NCBI GenBank assembly: GCA_963978895.1
Contig: OZ022243.1
Span: 1,753,814 to 1,817,813 of the forward strand
Direction: 5' to 3'
DNA from: Erpobdella octoculata
Taxonomy: Eukaryota > Annelida > Clitellata > Hirudinida > Erpobdellidae
Length of the DNA stretch: 64,000 bases
The notes under the pieces are model-generated. The model did not search any database. It had not been told where the DNA came from and was given only the letters and a program-made list of their open reading frames with translations. Below, in pieces: positions 28,701 through 40,219 of the stretch. How positions within the stretch are numbered: position 1 is the stretch's first letter; each line of letters starts with the position of its first letter. The translations under genes were made by a program, and so were the position numbers.

Positions 28701-31700
28701 TACAATCACCGTGACGACTTGGTAATTAGACGTATCGTCGTTGATTCTCTTCCCGCTGGAGTCGTGAGTCTGCCGTCTTCGTACTTGATGACCGGGAAAG
28801 GTGGTGAGACCATGGAGCTTTTGAGCAAGTGAGTTATTTTGTATATCTTTATTTTATTATCTGTTATTTATTTATTCATTATTTTTTATTCGTTTATTAT
28901 TGATAAAAAGTTTTTAATAATATATTACATTCGCGTAATATTTTATATTCTTAAATGGGTTTTATTTAATAAAAATTAACATTAAATAATATGTTTATTA
29001 TTATAATTATCATATATTATTCATCATTTCCAGCTCCAGTACGTCACCGGGTCACCTGACGGCACTGAAAAGTCTCGCGGAAAAACGCCCGACCGAGGAT
29101 GCAAATGTTCACAGTCGAGTCAAAGTCGATGACGTCCAATGGAATACGTCATTGCCTTTGAACCTGAAAGATAGAGCTGATGATGATGATGATTCAACCA
29201 TTGATTGGAGATCAGAGTAAGCTTATATAAGCTTAAAATATGTCATATCTAGTTGATTTAGGTTTTTTAAGTTTTATTTATTGAATATTTTTAATATTTC
29301 AGATAATTATATTCATTGTTTCATCTATGCAATCAAATTAATTATTTAATAATAACTTTCTAAAAAAACGATTTTAAATATTTGTTATTTATTGAATATT
29401 TTTAATATTTCAGATAATTATATCCATTATTTCATCTATGCAATCAAATTAATTATTTAATAATAACTTTCTAAAAAAACGATTTTAAATATTTGTTATT
29501 TATTGAATATTTTTAATATTTCAGATAATTATATCCATTATTTCATCTATGCATTCAAATTAATTATTTAATAATAACTTTCTAAAAACAACGATTTTAA
29601 ATATTTTTTATTTATTGAATATTTTTAATATTTCAGATAATTATATCCATTATTTCATTTATGCAATCAAATTAATTATTTAATAATAACTTTCTAAAAA
29701 AAACGATTTTAAATAATTCCGACTCGAAGCCGTGCAGTTAAGATGTCGCCGTTTTAATAATTACTTCGCAGTTCGTACATGAAACTACACGAGGTCGACG
29801 TCGTATCCGGTCTCTTCTTCTCTCTGAGACACGAAATTCCTTTACGTGGTCACCTGGACGTCAACCGCGTAAAAATTCTCGTCGGTTATTTACAGACCCT
29901 CGTACAGGTGAGAATTTGTTACCTTTATCTTATATATATTACTTTTTTTTTTAAATAATTTTTCTATTATATATTCTGTCATCAACATGAACTAGGAGGC
30001 GACAATAAACATTCATCGATTTTAATTTAATAAAGCCGTTTATCGTTTCCTCTTTCAAAGTATCTACCGATCAGAGAAGACCTACTCTTGAAGTTGAGAT
30101 TTCTACATCGAAAACTCAAGTCAACGTCGTCAGTCGTTGGTTTCAGTGGCCTGGAGGGACCGAAGTGGCTGGAACTTGTTGATGGATCGTTCGGCGTATG
30201 TCTCATTTGAACACGCTATTTCTTTTAATTATATATATATATATGTATAAAATGAATGTCTGTGTGTGTGTGGGTGTGTCCTTTATGCATTGCTGAACCA
30301 ATCGTTTGATTGTAATCACATTTGATTAATTATTTTTTTAATTATATATAAGTATGTAAAATTGAGTTCGTTAGTACCACGTTTGTCAGCCGAGGCTCAC
30401 GCCGTACGCCGCTTGCACAAGTTTCCATAATCAAAATGTGCCATATCTGATCTCGCCCAGCTGGTACTCATTTCACTGGCCCGACACAAGCTTTAATTTT
30501 GAGTATTTTTTTTTGTAAGCTTTCTGATTTCATCAGCTGTTAATAATTTTATGATTCATCGAAGTATATAACGAAATCCATCAGAAATCTTTTTTATTTA
30601 ATGCGTATTTTTGTAACGACGTTTATTTCTGGATAGATTCAATAATGTATGATTCGTTTGTTTAAAAACTTTCGCAACAACAGAAACTGATCGCTCTCGA
30701 TAGAAGGGAGTGGATGGGATGCAGGGGAAGCTCGTCGTCTCTTCGTGGCTATCCGTGCAGCTTGTGGATGACCTTCCATGCCATTACCGTCGCTGCGGCC
30801 GTTCGGGAAAATTCCAAAGGTTTTTTTTCTCATTCAGAAAATTAAAATGAGTCGAAGAATGAATTGATGGATAAATGAATGAAAAAAGGAATGGATTGAT
30901 GGATGAATGAATTGATTGATGGATGAATGAATGAATTGATTGATGAATTAATGAATTGATTGATGCATTAATGAATTGATTGATGGATGAATGAATTGAT
31001 TGATGGATGAATGAATTAAAGAAGGAATTGATGAATGAAGTGATGGATGGATGGATGAAGGGATGAATGAATGAAGGACATAAATCAAACACCTGCTGTG
31101 CCAGGTTTCTATTTATATGCAATCCACTCGAGTCTACTAAATATCTCTCTTTTTTTTCATTAACATAATTCTGCATTCAGCATGTGAAGTGGTTACGAAT
31201 GTTTGAAAAGGATTTTTGTTTAAATAAATAACAAAAATATTTTATGTTTTATCTGGTTTTTTTATAATTAACCATTTCATCTTTCAACGTGTAGATGTCA
31301 ACTGCGTGGGGGCTCTACTATCCATCCGGGGCTACGTCGAGAACTTCTTCGGCTGCAAGGAGTGCGTCGAAAACTTCATGAGGGGCGCCGTCAAGATCGA
31401 GTCCCTCGTCCGAACGTGCCCCCAGTCGGTCGTCTTCCTCTGGCGTTCGCACAACAAAGCGAACCTGAAACTGAAAGGCGATCCGTCGGAAGATCCCGGC
31501 CACCCGAAGACTCAGTTCCCGAACGGGCATCAGTGCCCTTCGTGTCGTCACTCGTCGTCCGCCGAGGTGGAGTTCGGACGGAGGAATAAGACTTCGATAA
31601 GCGGATTGGTCGATGAATGGAATGAGAAGGAGGTGTTCGAATTTCTGGTGGAGGTTTACCGAGTTCCGTACGTGACGAGAGAGCTGAAGAAGAACGTGTT

Positions 31701-32190
31701 AGCTCCGAGCGGCGGCGGCGTTACCGGTTTGACTCTCGCTGCGGCCGCCGCCGCGAACGGAGAGAAAGACGGCGAGGAAGATAAAGGCGCCGGGGAAGGA
31801 GCCGCGGACGAATATTCGGACGACAAGTTTCAGCTACCTTCTGTGCTGGTTGAAATGAGCAAAACGTTTTTGGGAACTCAAAGAAACAGATCAGTTCTCG
31901 AGTCGAATAGAAAAACGGTCCAAAAAGAAAGCGAAATTCTTCTAGTCCCTGATGATTCTTCGTCTGTCACGATACAAGACTCGAAAACCAGGCGGAAAAG
32001 CCCGGCCGAAATGAAGCTTGGCGACTCGCACGGTCAACTGACAATCTTGACCATATTCAACCAAAATGACGTCAAAATGTGCCTGTCTTTTTACATCTTC
32101 TGCGCCATCCTACTCGTTTTCCTCTACCTCCACTTCATACGCAGATTGAGAACGTGCAAGATCTCCAACAGAATGAAACAGCAAGTTTGA
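25703..32190 (+). CDS. QSOX1: quiescin sulfhydryl oxidase
   Basis: Ten exons: 25703-26006, 26381-26481, 27762-27916, 28163-28253, 28686-28828, 29034-29216, 29772-29907, 30061-30195, 30684-30819, 31295-32190; 759 residues. QSOX introduces disulfides into secreted proteins and reduces O2 to H2O2 with FAD in the Golgi or outside the cell. A hydrophobic stretch (STLFYFFLILSKFSHCYG) is the signal peptide; Met18 at 25754 is an alternative start placing it nearer the N terminus. The thioredoxin domain has the redox pair Cys83-Cys86 (WCGHC). A second, CxxC-free thioredoxin fold and helix-rich region follow (GYPCSLWMTFHAITVAAAV opens the ERV/ALR domain). The ERV active site is Cys482-Cys485 (FFGCKEC), and the distal pair is Cys542-Cys545 (CPSC). 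The tail ends in a transmembrane helix, MCLSFYIFCAILLVFLYLHF, as in membrane forms of QSOX1. Possible AATAAA at 33106. The symbol names the animal family; it may be the single invertebrate orthologue of QSOX1/2. Confidence 0.94.
27088..27690. repeat. 18-bp minisatellite in QSOX intron 2
   Basis: About 33 copies of GAAATAGAATATGCATCT with variants GTGTCT and GCGTCT. The unit length is a multiple of three and lacks stops in one frame of each strand. This gives long open frames (SEIEYA repeats on plus, FQMHIL/SISDAY on minus) with no start context or homology, so it is taken as non-coding. Confidence 0.93.
29274..29716. repeat. four tandem ~111-bp repeats in QSOX intron 6
   Basis: Units begin near 29281, 29392, 29503 and 29615. 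Each holds TTTTTAATATTTCAGATAATT, a pyrimidine-rich tract plus CAG that looks like a splice acceptor, and copies are almost identical. The true acceptor of exon 7 (29771) lies just after the array. Confidence 0.92.
30845..31080. repeat. degenerate GATGGATGAATGAATT repeats in QSOX intron 9
   Basis: Imperfect tetranucleotide array of GATT/GATG/AATG units. Open frames here on the minus strand are artefacts. Confidence 0.88.
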
Positions 32191-35100
32191 AACTGGTCGC
32201 AAACGCCTGTATGTGTGCGTGTGCTTAAGTGTATATACGTGCGTGTGCGTTACTGTGTCTGTGTAACTTCTCTGTTTGTTTGCTGGTCTGTTTTGGTATT
32301 CCATTAGTATTCTATAACCCTATTTTGTTAATCTTTCTGTTGTTAATTAAATCTTTTAATCAATATTTATTAAAACGCCATATTCTCTCAATCTTTTTTT
32401 TCTATAAATTGCAGAACTGCCTCATTTCAACTCATCACTCCTGCACGTGTGTATGTGAATAAAATGTTATGTTTGTGCATGCTGTTGATGGATGTACACG
32501 AGGATCTATCTGTTTGTGTTTGTGTGCCTGTTCATTTTGGTAATTATTCAGTGAGTATGTTTTGTTGTTCGTTCCATCATTAAATAAATCTTTTATTTAA
32601 TATTTATTTAAATGCCTTTCCCGCTCTTAATTTCTCTCTTTATTTCTTTCTTTCACAAATTGCAGAACTATCTCATTCTAACTTTCTCAACAATTATTTG
32701 ATTTAATATATTTTATTGCAAATTTGGACGAAAAATAAATATAACGGCATTTATATCCGTAGCAGACCACGCTTCGGCAACGATATGGTATTTCCCAACA
32801 TTTTTGTTTCGCTCTTTTTCCAATGTGCAATCTTACATACATTTAAGATTTCTATCTGGTGCTCTGTTCATACAAGAAAGACTTTTGTGTTACCTCTTTA
32901 AACGAAATTAGAAAAAAAATCAGTTTTGATTGTTATTTTTTGTTGATTTCATTGTTACGATGATTATCTATTTATTATTAGTTACTCGATTGTAAGTTGT
33001 CATCAAGAGCCGAAGCAACAAGATTTAGTCGCAGTCTGTATTTCTCGTTGTTGTTGTTGTTTTAATTTTTCGAGACAGCGTGTAAATTTAATTTTGAAAG
33101 TCTTGAATAAACGTGGCTTGTAGGTGTTCATTTATTTCTGATGATTTTCATCGCTGTTTAACTGGATACTATAAATATAATAAAAAAATATATTTTTTTG
33201 AAAAAATTATATTGTTTAAATATTTTTTAAGATGTTTATTTGTTGCAGATGCTCGGTATAAATGTACATAAGTATTATTTTCATGGTGTATATAATGAAA
33301 AAAGAGTTTCTTCATTTTTATTGTTGAGACAGATTATAAACAGATTAATAATACAAATACTACAATATAATTTGCATTCTAAATGTCATAGTTTTGAATG
33401 CTAATATTATAGGCATTAAAGCCATACCAATACCATACAAGTGTTGTGAAACAACTACATTTTAAAAATTATGCTGCTGCTGCTTTAGTAAGATATAGTA
33501 TTAAGTAGGTGGCATACAGGCATAGACTTATCTTAACAGGCTGAATTGGCTGCTTGGCATTTAAAAGAACTTAGACAATTGGTTGGTTCATACGAGAATT
33601 TCGTCAAACTATATTTGGTGACGAATTCTTTCGATGTATTGTCTGCTATTCGTGCTGGAAGAAATCAAAAATGACTCAAAAACATTCAGTCATGTTAAGT
33701 TATTATGGTAAATTGTTACATAGTTGTATATAACAAGGTTAGAGCATTTTTTGAAAGTTGAGTTGAGTTATACGGAGCTGAACAAAGTTGAAACTCATTT
33801 TCAACTGCCCAAATGTATGTCGGTCTCATTGACCTACAACATCGCAAAAAAAATTGTAAAGAATAGCCACATCCCAGATGTCATTATAAATTATAGTCGT
33901 TTGTCAGATCAACCATTTCTAGAAAGAAAAAAAACTGAAATCATTGATGCAATCCTTCTTAAAGTATTGTCTACCGTAAAGCTATATACCTGATCCAAAT
34001 CAATCATAGGTAACACCCGCTCTTATAAAAAAAATTTGTATCACCCCCACGCAATTAAACGTGAATCCGGCACTGCTACGAGCACAATTAGTTTTGCTTC
34101 ATTGACTCAAGGAATGTTCTGCTAAATTTGACTTTTTGAAAAAATTGCGGCCTAGTTTTGTTTTGCTGTAGAAAAACATACTTTATATTGGATTTAAGAC
34201 GATTATATGACCTGCGTACGGATATCGTAATTCACAAAAGATTAGTAGTATAGACTAATAGAACGATCTGAATGCCTATGTATATAGGTATATACCTATT
34301 GTTAAATTCGGTATGCCATATCATTCTAATTCGCTATAACAACAATTAAGTGCTCAGTGAAAACATAAGCATAATATAATTCCGGGGCGTCATAATATTT
34401 CAGAAAAATCTTTGGGGAGGAAACTGGTTCTCAGGGCTCACCAATTAATTTTCACCAACATTTTCGAAATTCTCTTTTCATTTTTTCTCCTAAAAAAAGC
34501 TGATGACCAGACAAGGAAGAGCGTTCTCGGAAATACGTTTTTCAAAAAAAATTTGAAAACCCTCTTGTCATTTTTTTTTTTTCAAAAAAATACGATGACC
34601 GGGGGTGGGGGAGGGTAATCGGAAGTATACTTTTCCAATATTTTTTTTTTAATCCACTCCACGTTACCATCACAGGGTATTGGCACATAGCCATAAAAAG
34701 GGCCAGATCAAACCTCTAAATCATCAACTTTACATTTTTCGTGGCATTTTTGGGGGCTCAAAACTACGTCAGGGGGCCCACTCAAAAGTCAGAGGGAAAT
34801 GCCCCCCATTCCCCGAAACGACGTCCCTGATATAATTATGTTATGTGTATTACTGCTAAAATATTTTTTAAATAATAATTATATTATCGGCTTGTGACAA
34901 GTTCAAGCCAAGTGCAGATTATAGTTGAATGTCTTTGAAAGAAATAGGAACTTAAATTGAGAATTTTTGATGTCACTGTGCTTTGGAGCCAATTAATTTA
35001 AACTATGAACTCAGCCTACGTTACAGCTCTAATGTTTCGGAAAACAACTGTTTGAATTTACCTTTTTTTACAGAAAAAAAACAATTTTAAAACTTCCCAA

Positions 35101-35888
35101 ATGCACTGATTTCATAACTGTAATGAGCATGTATTAAAAAATAGTTCATACATACTCTCACACACACATTGGTTCAGGTGTTCATTTTCAATCTCACCTC
35201 TATTAGTCTCACCGTAGCGAGTCACTCAGGTGTGACGACAAGGCAGTAAACAAGCTTGAATAGTAGGCAAACATGGTGAGCGTCAAATGCCTAGGTAGGA
35301 GATGATGATTAAACGACTTTGTGGAGTTATTTAAAATATTTAAAATTCATTTTCTCCAATTTATCACGTGGATTCTCGAATTTAGAAAACAGAAAAAACG
35401 AGATAATTGATAGAACGGGAATATAGCAGGAAACTACAGCGATCGTTTACGCAATCTTTATTGTATCAAGCTATTTCGACACAAACCTAATTATTTTGTA
35501 ATTTTTTCTTAACAAACAGTCTCAAGGAAAGATGCCATCTAGTAGGCATTAACTATAAGGTAATCGAGTGTTTATTCATTAGAAATTATGAATTTTATTT
35601 GGGTAAAAATAACATGCAATAACATAACATAATCTTGGTTTTTGTTGCAGACCTGAGTTTTTTGTCTGTTTCTGGTAAAAATCTAATTATTGAACAAAGA
35701 AGAATTTAGAAGAACTGTTTTGTTTCCTGATTAAATATACTTATTTTACTTGATCTACATTTCTGGGATTTTAACTCGGATTATCATATTTAAGAGATTA
35801 GTTAAAATCTAAATCACAACGAGAAGGTTTAGAAAATAAAGACAGAAAGTACAATTTCTGTCTGAGTCCTTCCTAAAATTATAATAAA
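32191..35888. other. intergenic, QSOX to PTB-like gene
   Basis: 3.7 kb, AT-rich. The first ~0.9 kb is the probable QSOX 3' UTR. Segments near 34385-34840 (GGGGGAGGG and GGGGGCCCACTC stretches) look like decayed dispersed repeats also seen near 38280-38830 and 60190-60830. A possible coding relic lies at 33540-33993. Confidence 0.6.
33540..33993 (+). pseudogene. possible decayed coding segment, unidentified
   Basis: After an acceptor-like TCTTAACAG, 44 codons stay open (QLVGSYENFVKLYLVTNSFD and on) to a TGA at 33672. Then 33724-33993 holds another 89 open codons (LEHFLKVELSYTELNKVETH and on) in AT-rich DNA where stops are expected often. The composition is protein-like but I recognise no family. 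It could be a transposase or gene remnant, or chance. Confidence 0.3.
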
Positions 35889-38800
35889 ATGTCTGCCATG
35901 TCGAAATCGATGGTCAACCTTGCTCCACGCTACAAAGAAACCAGCAAAAACACCATAGAAAAGAAAGCCTGGTTCATGGACAAGTTTCTATGCAACGAGC
36001 TGAGTGGGAGCACTTTTGCACGGGTAAGGACACCCTTTAGAAACTTCCCGCCCGGGACCGTGGGATGAATGACAGAATGGGATGAGGGTTATAATAAGGA
36101 ATAGAAGAGTTTATTAAATTATACTCTAGTTTCGTTATCTACCTGACATATTATGGTAATTTTTTCCTCAGAAGTGCTTCTCCATAATTCATGGTTTCCA
36201 AGTCAAAAAGTAGCTAAATTGTTCTTACCCTCACTTTTTTTCTGCAAAGACATTATATAATGAATAAACTTTTTTTATTTTATAAAAATGGTTTTGTAAT
36301 AAGGGCGTCATTTAGGTGGGAGGTTGCACCTCTGAATATGAAGTGGGTCCCGCGACATTACGTGGGCTTTGGAAACGTAGCTACGACCACCTCTCCCGAA
36401 AGCCTTAATCGGGCTACGCGACAACCCCCCCCCCATTATCAGTTTTTTTGGACCCGTTCAACATCTAGATTCCCCTAGTGGTTTTGTTAAATGAGGTCCC
36501 TTGTTTTTAATGCATATGTAATTATGTAATAACAATTGTTTGGAAATAAAGTGGAGACTATTCAATTGTATTAACTGCGTTGATGTATTCGCAGCTTAGA
36601 GACCAAATCAACCAAGGTCAGGCGGTGAAGACACGACTCAAGCTCGATTACAGAGGACTAAAAGTCGGTTCTAGACTTTCCATCAACTCCAAAGTCGCCT
36701 ACAAGTTCTACCCGCTCGAATGCATCGACAGGATTCTCCAAGACTTGCGCTTCGTGAATGTACTTCTCATCATTTTCCAAGTCGACCGCACTAGGTCGGA
36801 TATGCCGTGCGAGTACGAGATACTAGCCTACAAGTTGAAACAACAGTCAGACGCTTTTCGATTTCAGAACATTTTCAACGAACTTTCAGGCACGAGATAT
36901 TCCATGGAGAGGACTTTATCCAGGACGGAAATGAGTATTGGAAATCTAACTCTCACTTCGGCCAAAGACTACCCAATGGGTTCTCTAGCCGTGGACAGGT
37001 GGGGCGGTCATCAGGGCCCGCGGTCAGAAGCTTCGTTTAATAGAACGCAATATAACCAAAGAAATCCACCCTCGTCCGGGTACCAATCTAGCAAATACAT
37101 GCCTTCTTCATACGGGGTGGTACCTGCTTCGGCAGTTCAAAAACATTTACACGACGAGAGATCCGATCTGGGCTCGTTCGATTCTAGCGACAACGGCACG
37201 ACGATCACCTACAGAGAGGTAGCCGTGACGGCGAATCTTGCCAGCGGCTCCGAAAGAGCCGCCGGGAGACCGATGATGAACAGCGAAACGAACTATCGTA
37301 ATTACCAGAACGTTTCCGATACCTGGTGTCAAGCAGGAGACGAGTATGTAAACAACCCCTGGAGAGGAAGCGAAGAGGCAAGAGTTGTTGTAAACTCTCA
37401 ACCTCATTTCAACCGCTCTTCGATTATAAGTGACGACAGCAGAGCGGCCGTATCGTCGATTGACGACAGTGGCTTCGGAGGAGGTCCCGACGTTGCCATT
37501 GCCCACGTCAATGGCTCCAATGGGTCGGAGCCGCTAAAGGGTTTTGACGTCGTCGACGGAACTGTGTCCGTGCGCAAGGTATTCAATAAGCAATCAAGAA
37601 ACGAGTCAAGAGCAAGTAACTATCAAAACGTCAGAGGGAGCAGTACCAGTAGTGCATTCATTCGCGACGACCCCTACTACAACCAACGATCCGTTTACAT
37701 CAACGACCCAAACTTTCTGATGGCCAAGAGGGCTCGATCTTTTGACCAACTGGCTCCAACGAGAGCTGTTTACAAACCTGCAACGTTACCCTACCAGCAG
37801 GTCTGTTTTTAGAATTGTAACACGTGTGGTTTAAAAGAGACGCTTTCTTTCTTTGTTTCTTTCTTTATTTATTTTCATATATATATATATTGTATACAAT
37901 TAGACAACAGAGGCTATACACTATACACTCAGTAGCGGGTAAAAATAGATAAAAACTTGACTATTTGCATTGGTGTATCGGGTGCCCAGGGGAAAAGTAT
38001 ACAAAATGACCCCGATGGTGTCTGAGCCATATCCGGGGCTCGGTGAGACCCCTCCCGAAGATAATTTTGGAAATCGCTTGTGTGAAATAGTGCATTTTAA
38101 AATCATATTAAAATACAAAAGTACAATTTGCTCATTTTACATATTCATTAAATGACGAAAAACCCCGGGCAACGCCGGGTACCCTGCTAATTTATTACAA
38201 TTATCATTATTATTTCTACATTTCTTTCGGCCTATGCGTTTTGTCAAAAGCTTAAATAAATTGTCTGTCTGTCTGATCCAAGAATTCCTGGTGGAGATGT
38301 CATTTCACCAAAACCCGGGGGCAGGATTTTCAAAAGTTTTCTACTTTTAATGTTACAATTGTCTTCTCAAAAAACTGATGACTGGGTGGCGGTGGTTGTA
38401 AATACTTAAAAAATAGGTTATTTTCAAAAGCGGGGTTTCTACCCAAAAATTATTTTGATTGATAATTTGGTGGTTGAATGCGTTCCCCAATTCCCCTGAA
38501 TTCGTCACTGTGCATATCCTTCCTCTCTTCACCAGCCTATTTATACTTCTGTGGAGTGGCGTCACTATAGGGGGTGCGGAGGGTGATGTGTGACACCATC
38601 CCGAGGATCACTCTTATGATTTGTTCAGCCCAGCAACAAAATCGTATCATTCCCACTTCACCGATTATAGACTTTTTTGAGAAAAATTTTATTAGGTTTT
38701 ACACATTTCTTGGGAATTTTTAAGAAGGACTTAACCAGAATAAAGTTTACACTTCCTATCCCCCGATCATTATACATTTGTGGAGGGAGTGACACCATGA

Positions 38801-39073
38801 GGTACCGCACTGGGTGACACCAACTTCTTAACAGCGCTGTTTCTGTTTTTATATAATCACAATTTTTATTTTAATTTGTGAAATAGTCTTATGATTCTAT
38901 AATTGTCTTTTCAGATGCCACAACCAATCAGAGTCCCCAGTAGAGCTGATTATTTTAATGACAATGCATCTGTTGTTTCGCAAGGATCGGTCTATTATCT
39001 CAATCCAAAATTCAAGAAGGTCTACGTTGCAAAACAGACTAGAATTGACAACCGTTTAAACGGACACCATTGA
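35889..39073 (+). CDS. unrecognised protein with possible PTB/PH-like N-terminal domain
   Basis: Three phase-0 exons: 35889-36023, 36595-37800, 38915-39073; 499 residues. I do not recognise the gene. Residues ~25-150 look globular (WFMDKFLCNELSGSTFARL, then LKLDYRGLKVGSRL, then LRFVNVLLIIFQVDRTRSDM, then CEYEILAYKLKQQSDAFRFQ). The strand pattern plus a final amphipathic helix containing F-x-N-I-F is reminiscent of a PTB/PID or PH-like domain, but this is an impression only. Residues ~150-450 are polar and disordered, rich in Ser, Asn, Arg, Tyr and Gly, with several NxxY-like and SxxSS motifs. An AATAAA lies 21 bp after the stop (39094), so the 3' end is clear. It reads as a cytoplasmic adaptor. 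It is convergent with RPAP1. Confidence 0.78.
38164..38190 (+). mobile_element. Helitron-like 3' terminus
   Basis: A short stem, CCCGG-GCAACG-CCGGG (38164-38179), is followed after seven bases by CTAA and then T. Helitron 3' ends have a GC-rich hairpin about 10 bp before a CTRR end, inserted before T. The 5' end was not found, so the element's length in intron 2 of the PTB-like gene is unknown. Confidence 0.5.
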
Positions 39074-40219
39074 AGCGAAATTTTTTTTTGTCTAATAAAC
39101 CATTTTTTGTGACTGTAGTTAACGAAAGGAAGAAAGAAAAACTTTTATAGTTTGAAAAGAAGACTTTTATTAATGTTTTGTTATTCGATCGAACTGTCTC
39201 GTCGCCATCTTGCACGCTAATTTTCAAATTTGAAAATGTATTTCGGTTTGCCGCGCGTTTGTAAATTACTGACAACTGACAACAAAGAGCGGTTTTGGTC
39301 ACTTATTAGCGTTCCTGAATATTTGCAGTGCATTCTTCGAGTTTCATTTCGTCATAATTTTGTTCTATTGACTTTATGTTTGCTTAGAAATAACTTGAAT
39401 TCTCACTTCTGCTAGAAGAATATTTAGCTTTCACCGCTAGAGTCTAGCACGGCTAGACAACAAGGTTATTTGTATTACTCAATAGGTACTTGACCCTAAT
39501 CGCTTTAAAACTCTGAGCATTCGTACCAAGAGCAACTCTTACGAAATTTACGACAACTATAAACTAAACTGTTGTTACACACTTTTTTATCCATAATTTC
39601 TTAGCCGACATATACCACAGTCGTGTTGCATTGTTTGTTAATTTATAAACATTCCTACAACTGAATAAAAGAAAACGTATTAAAAAGGCTAGTGAATACT
39701 TCATGCAAAAAAGAACCGTGAAAATTTATTTGAAGTATTAAAGGTTAATTGATAACGGAATGGTATTCCAAGCTTCTAATAATGCAAAGGATAATGCAAA
39801 GGTGGACAAAAACCAAAATTATTAGGTGCTATTTTCAGCCCGGCATAGTGCCGAAGTTATGTACTTTTGTCGATCTAACCCAGCACAGAACGTGGACAAC
39901 TCTAAAACGTCACCAACACAAAACCACTCTTTTATTTGAAGTTAGTTATTTATACAAACAATTAATCTGCTTTATTTTGTAATTAATGTGATACTTCAAA
40001 AATCAATCGGATCAGATATTTCAGGGAGGAACGACAGACTTTTGGAGCAGTCACAAATGACATCTTCAACAGCTTTTGATCTCAAGCAGTAACAAAAAAT
40101 TAAACTTTGGCAGCTTACAACTACCTTTAATACAACTTAAAAAGTGATATTAATCAAGCAATAACTTCTTATCAATCACTTATCTTTTTTATTAAAAAAA
40201 AAATTAAAAATGAAAAAAT
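39074..40219. other. intergenic between convergent PTB-like gene and RPAP1
   Basis: 1.1 kb. It holds the poly(A) signal of the PTB-like gene at 39094 and, on the minus strand, an AATAAA at 40193-40188 only 27 bp past the RPAP1 stop. Nothing else is seen. Confidence 0.6.

Noticed and set aside
30784..31176. 130-residue minus ORF rich in FIHQSIHS
   Set aside because: Degenerate tetranucleotide repeat in a QSOX intron, antisense to exon 9 at one end.
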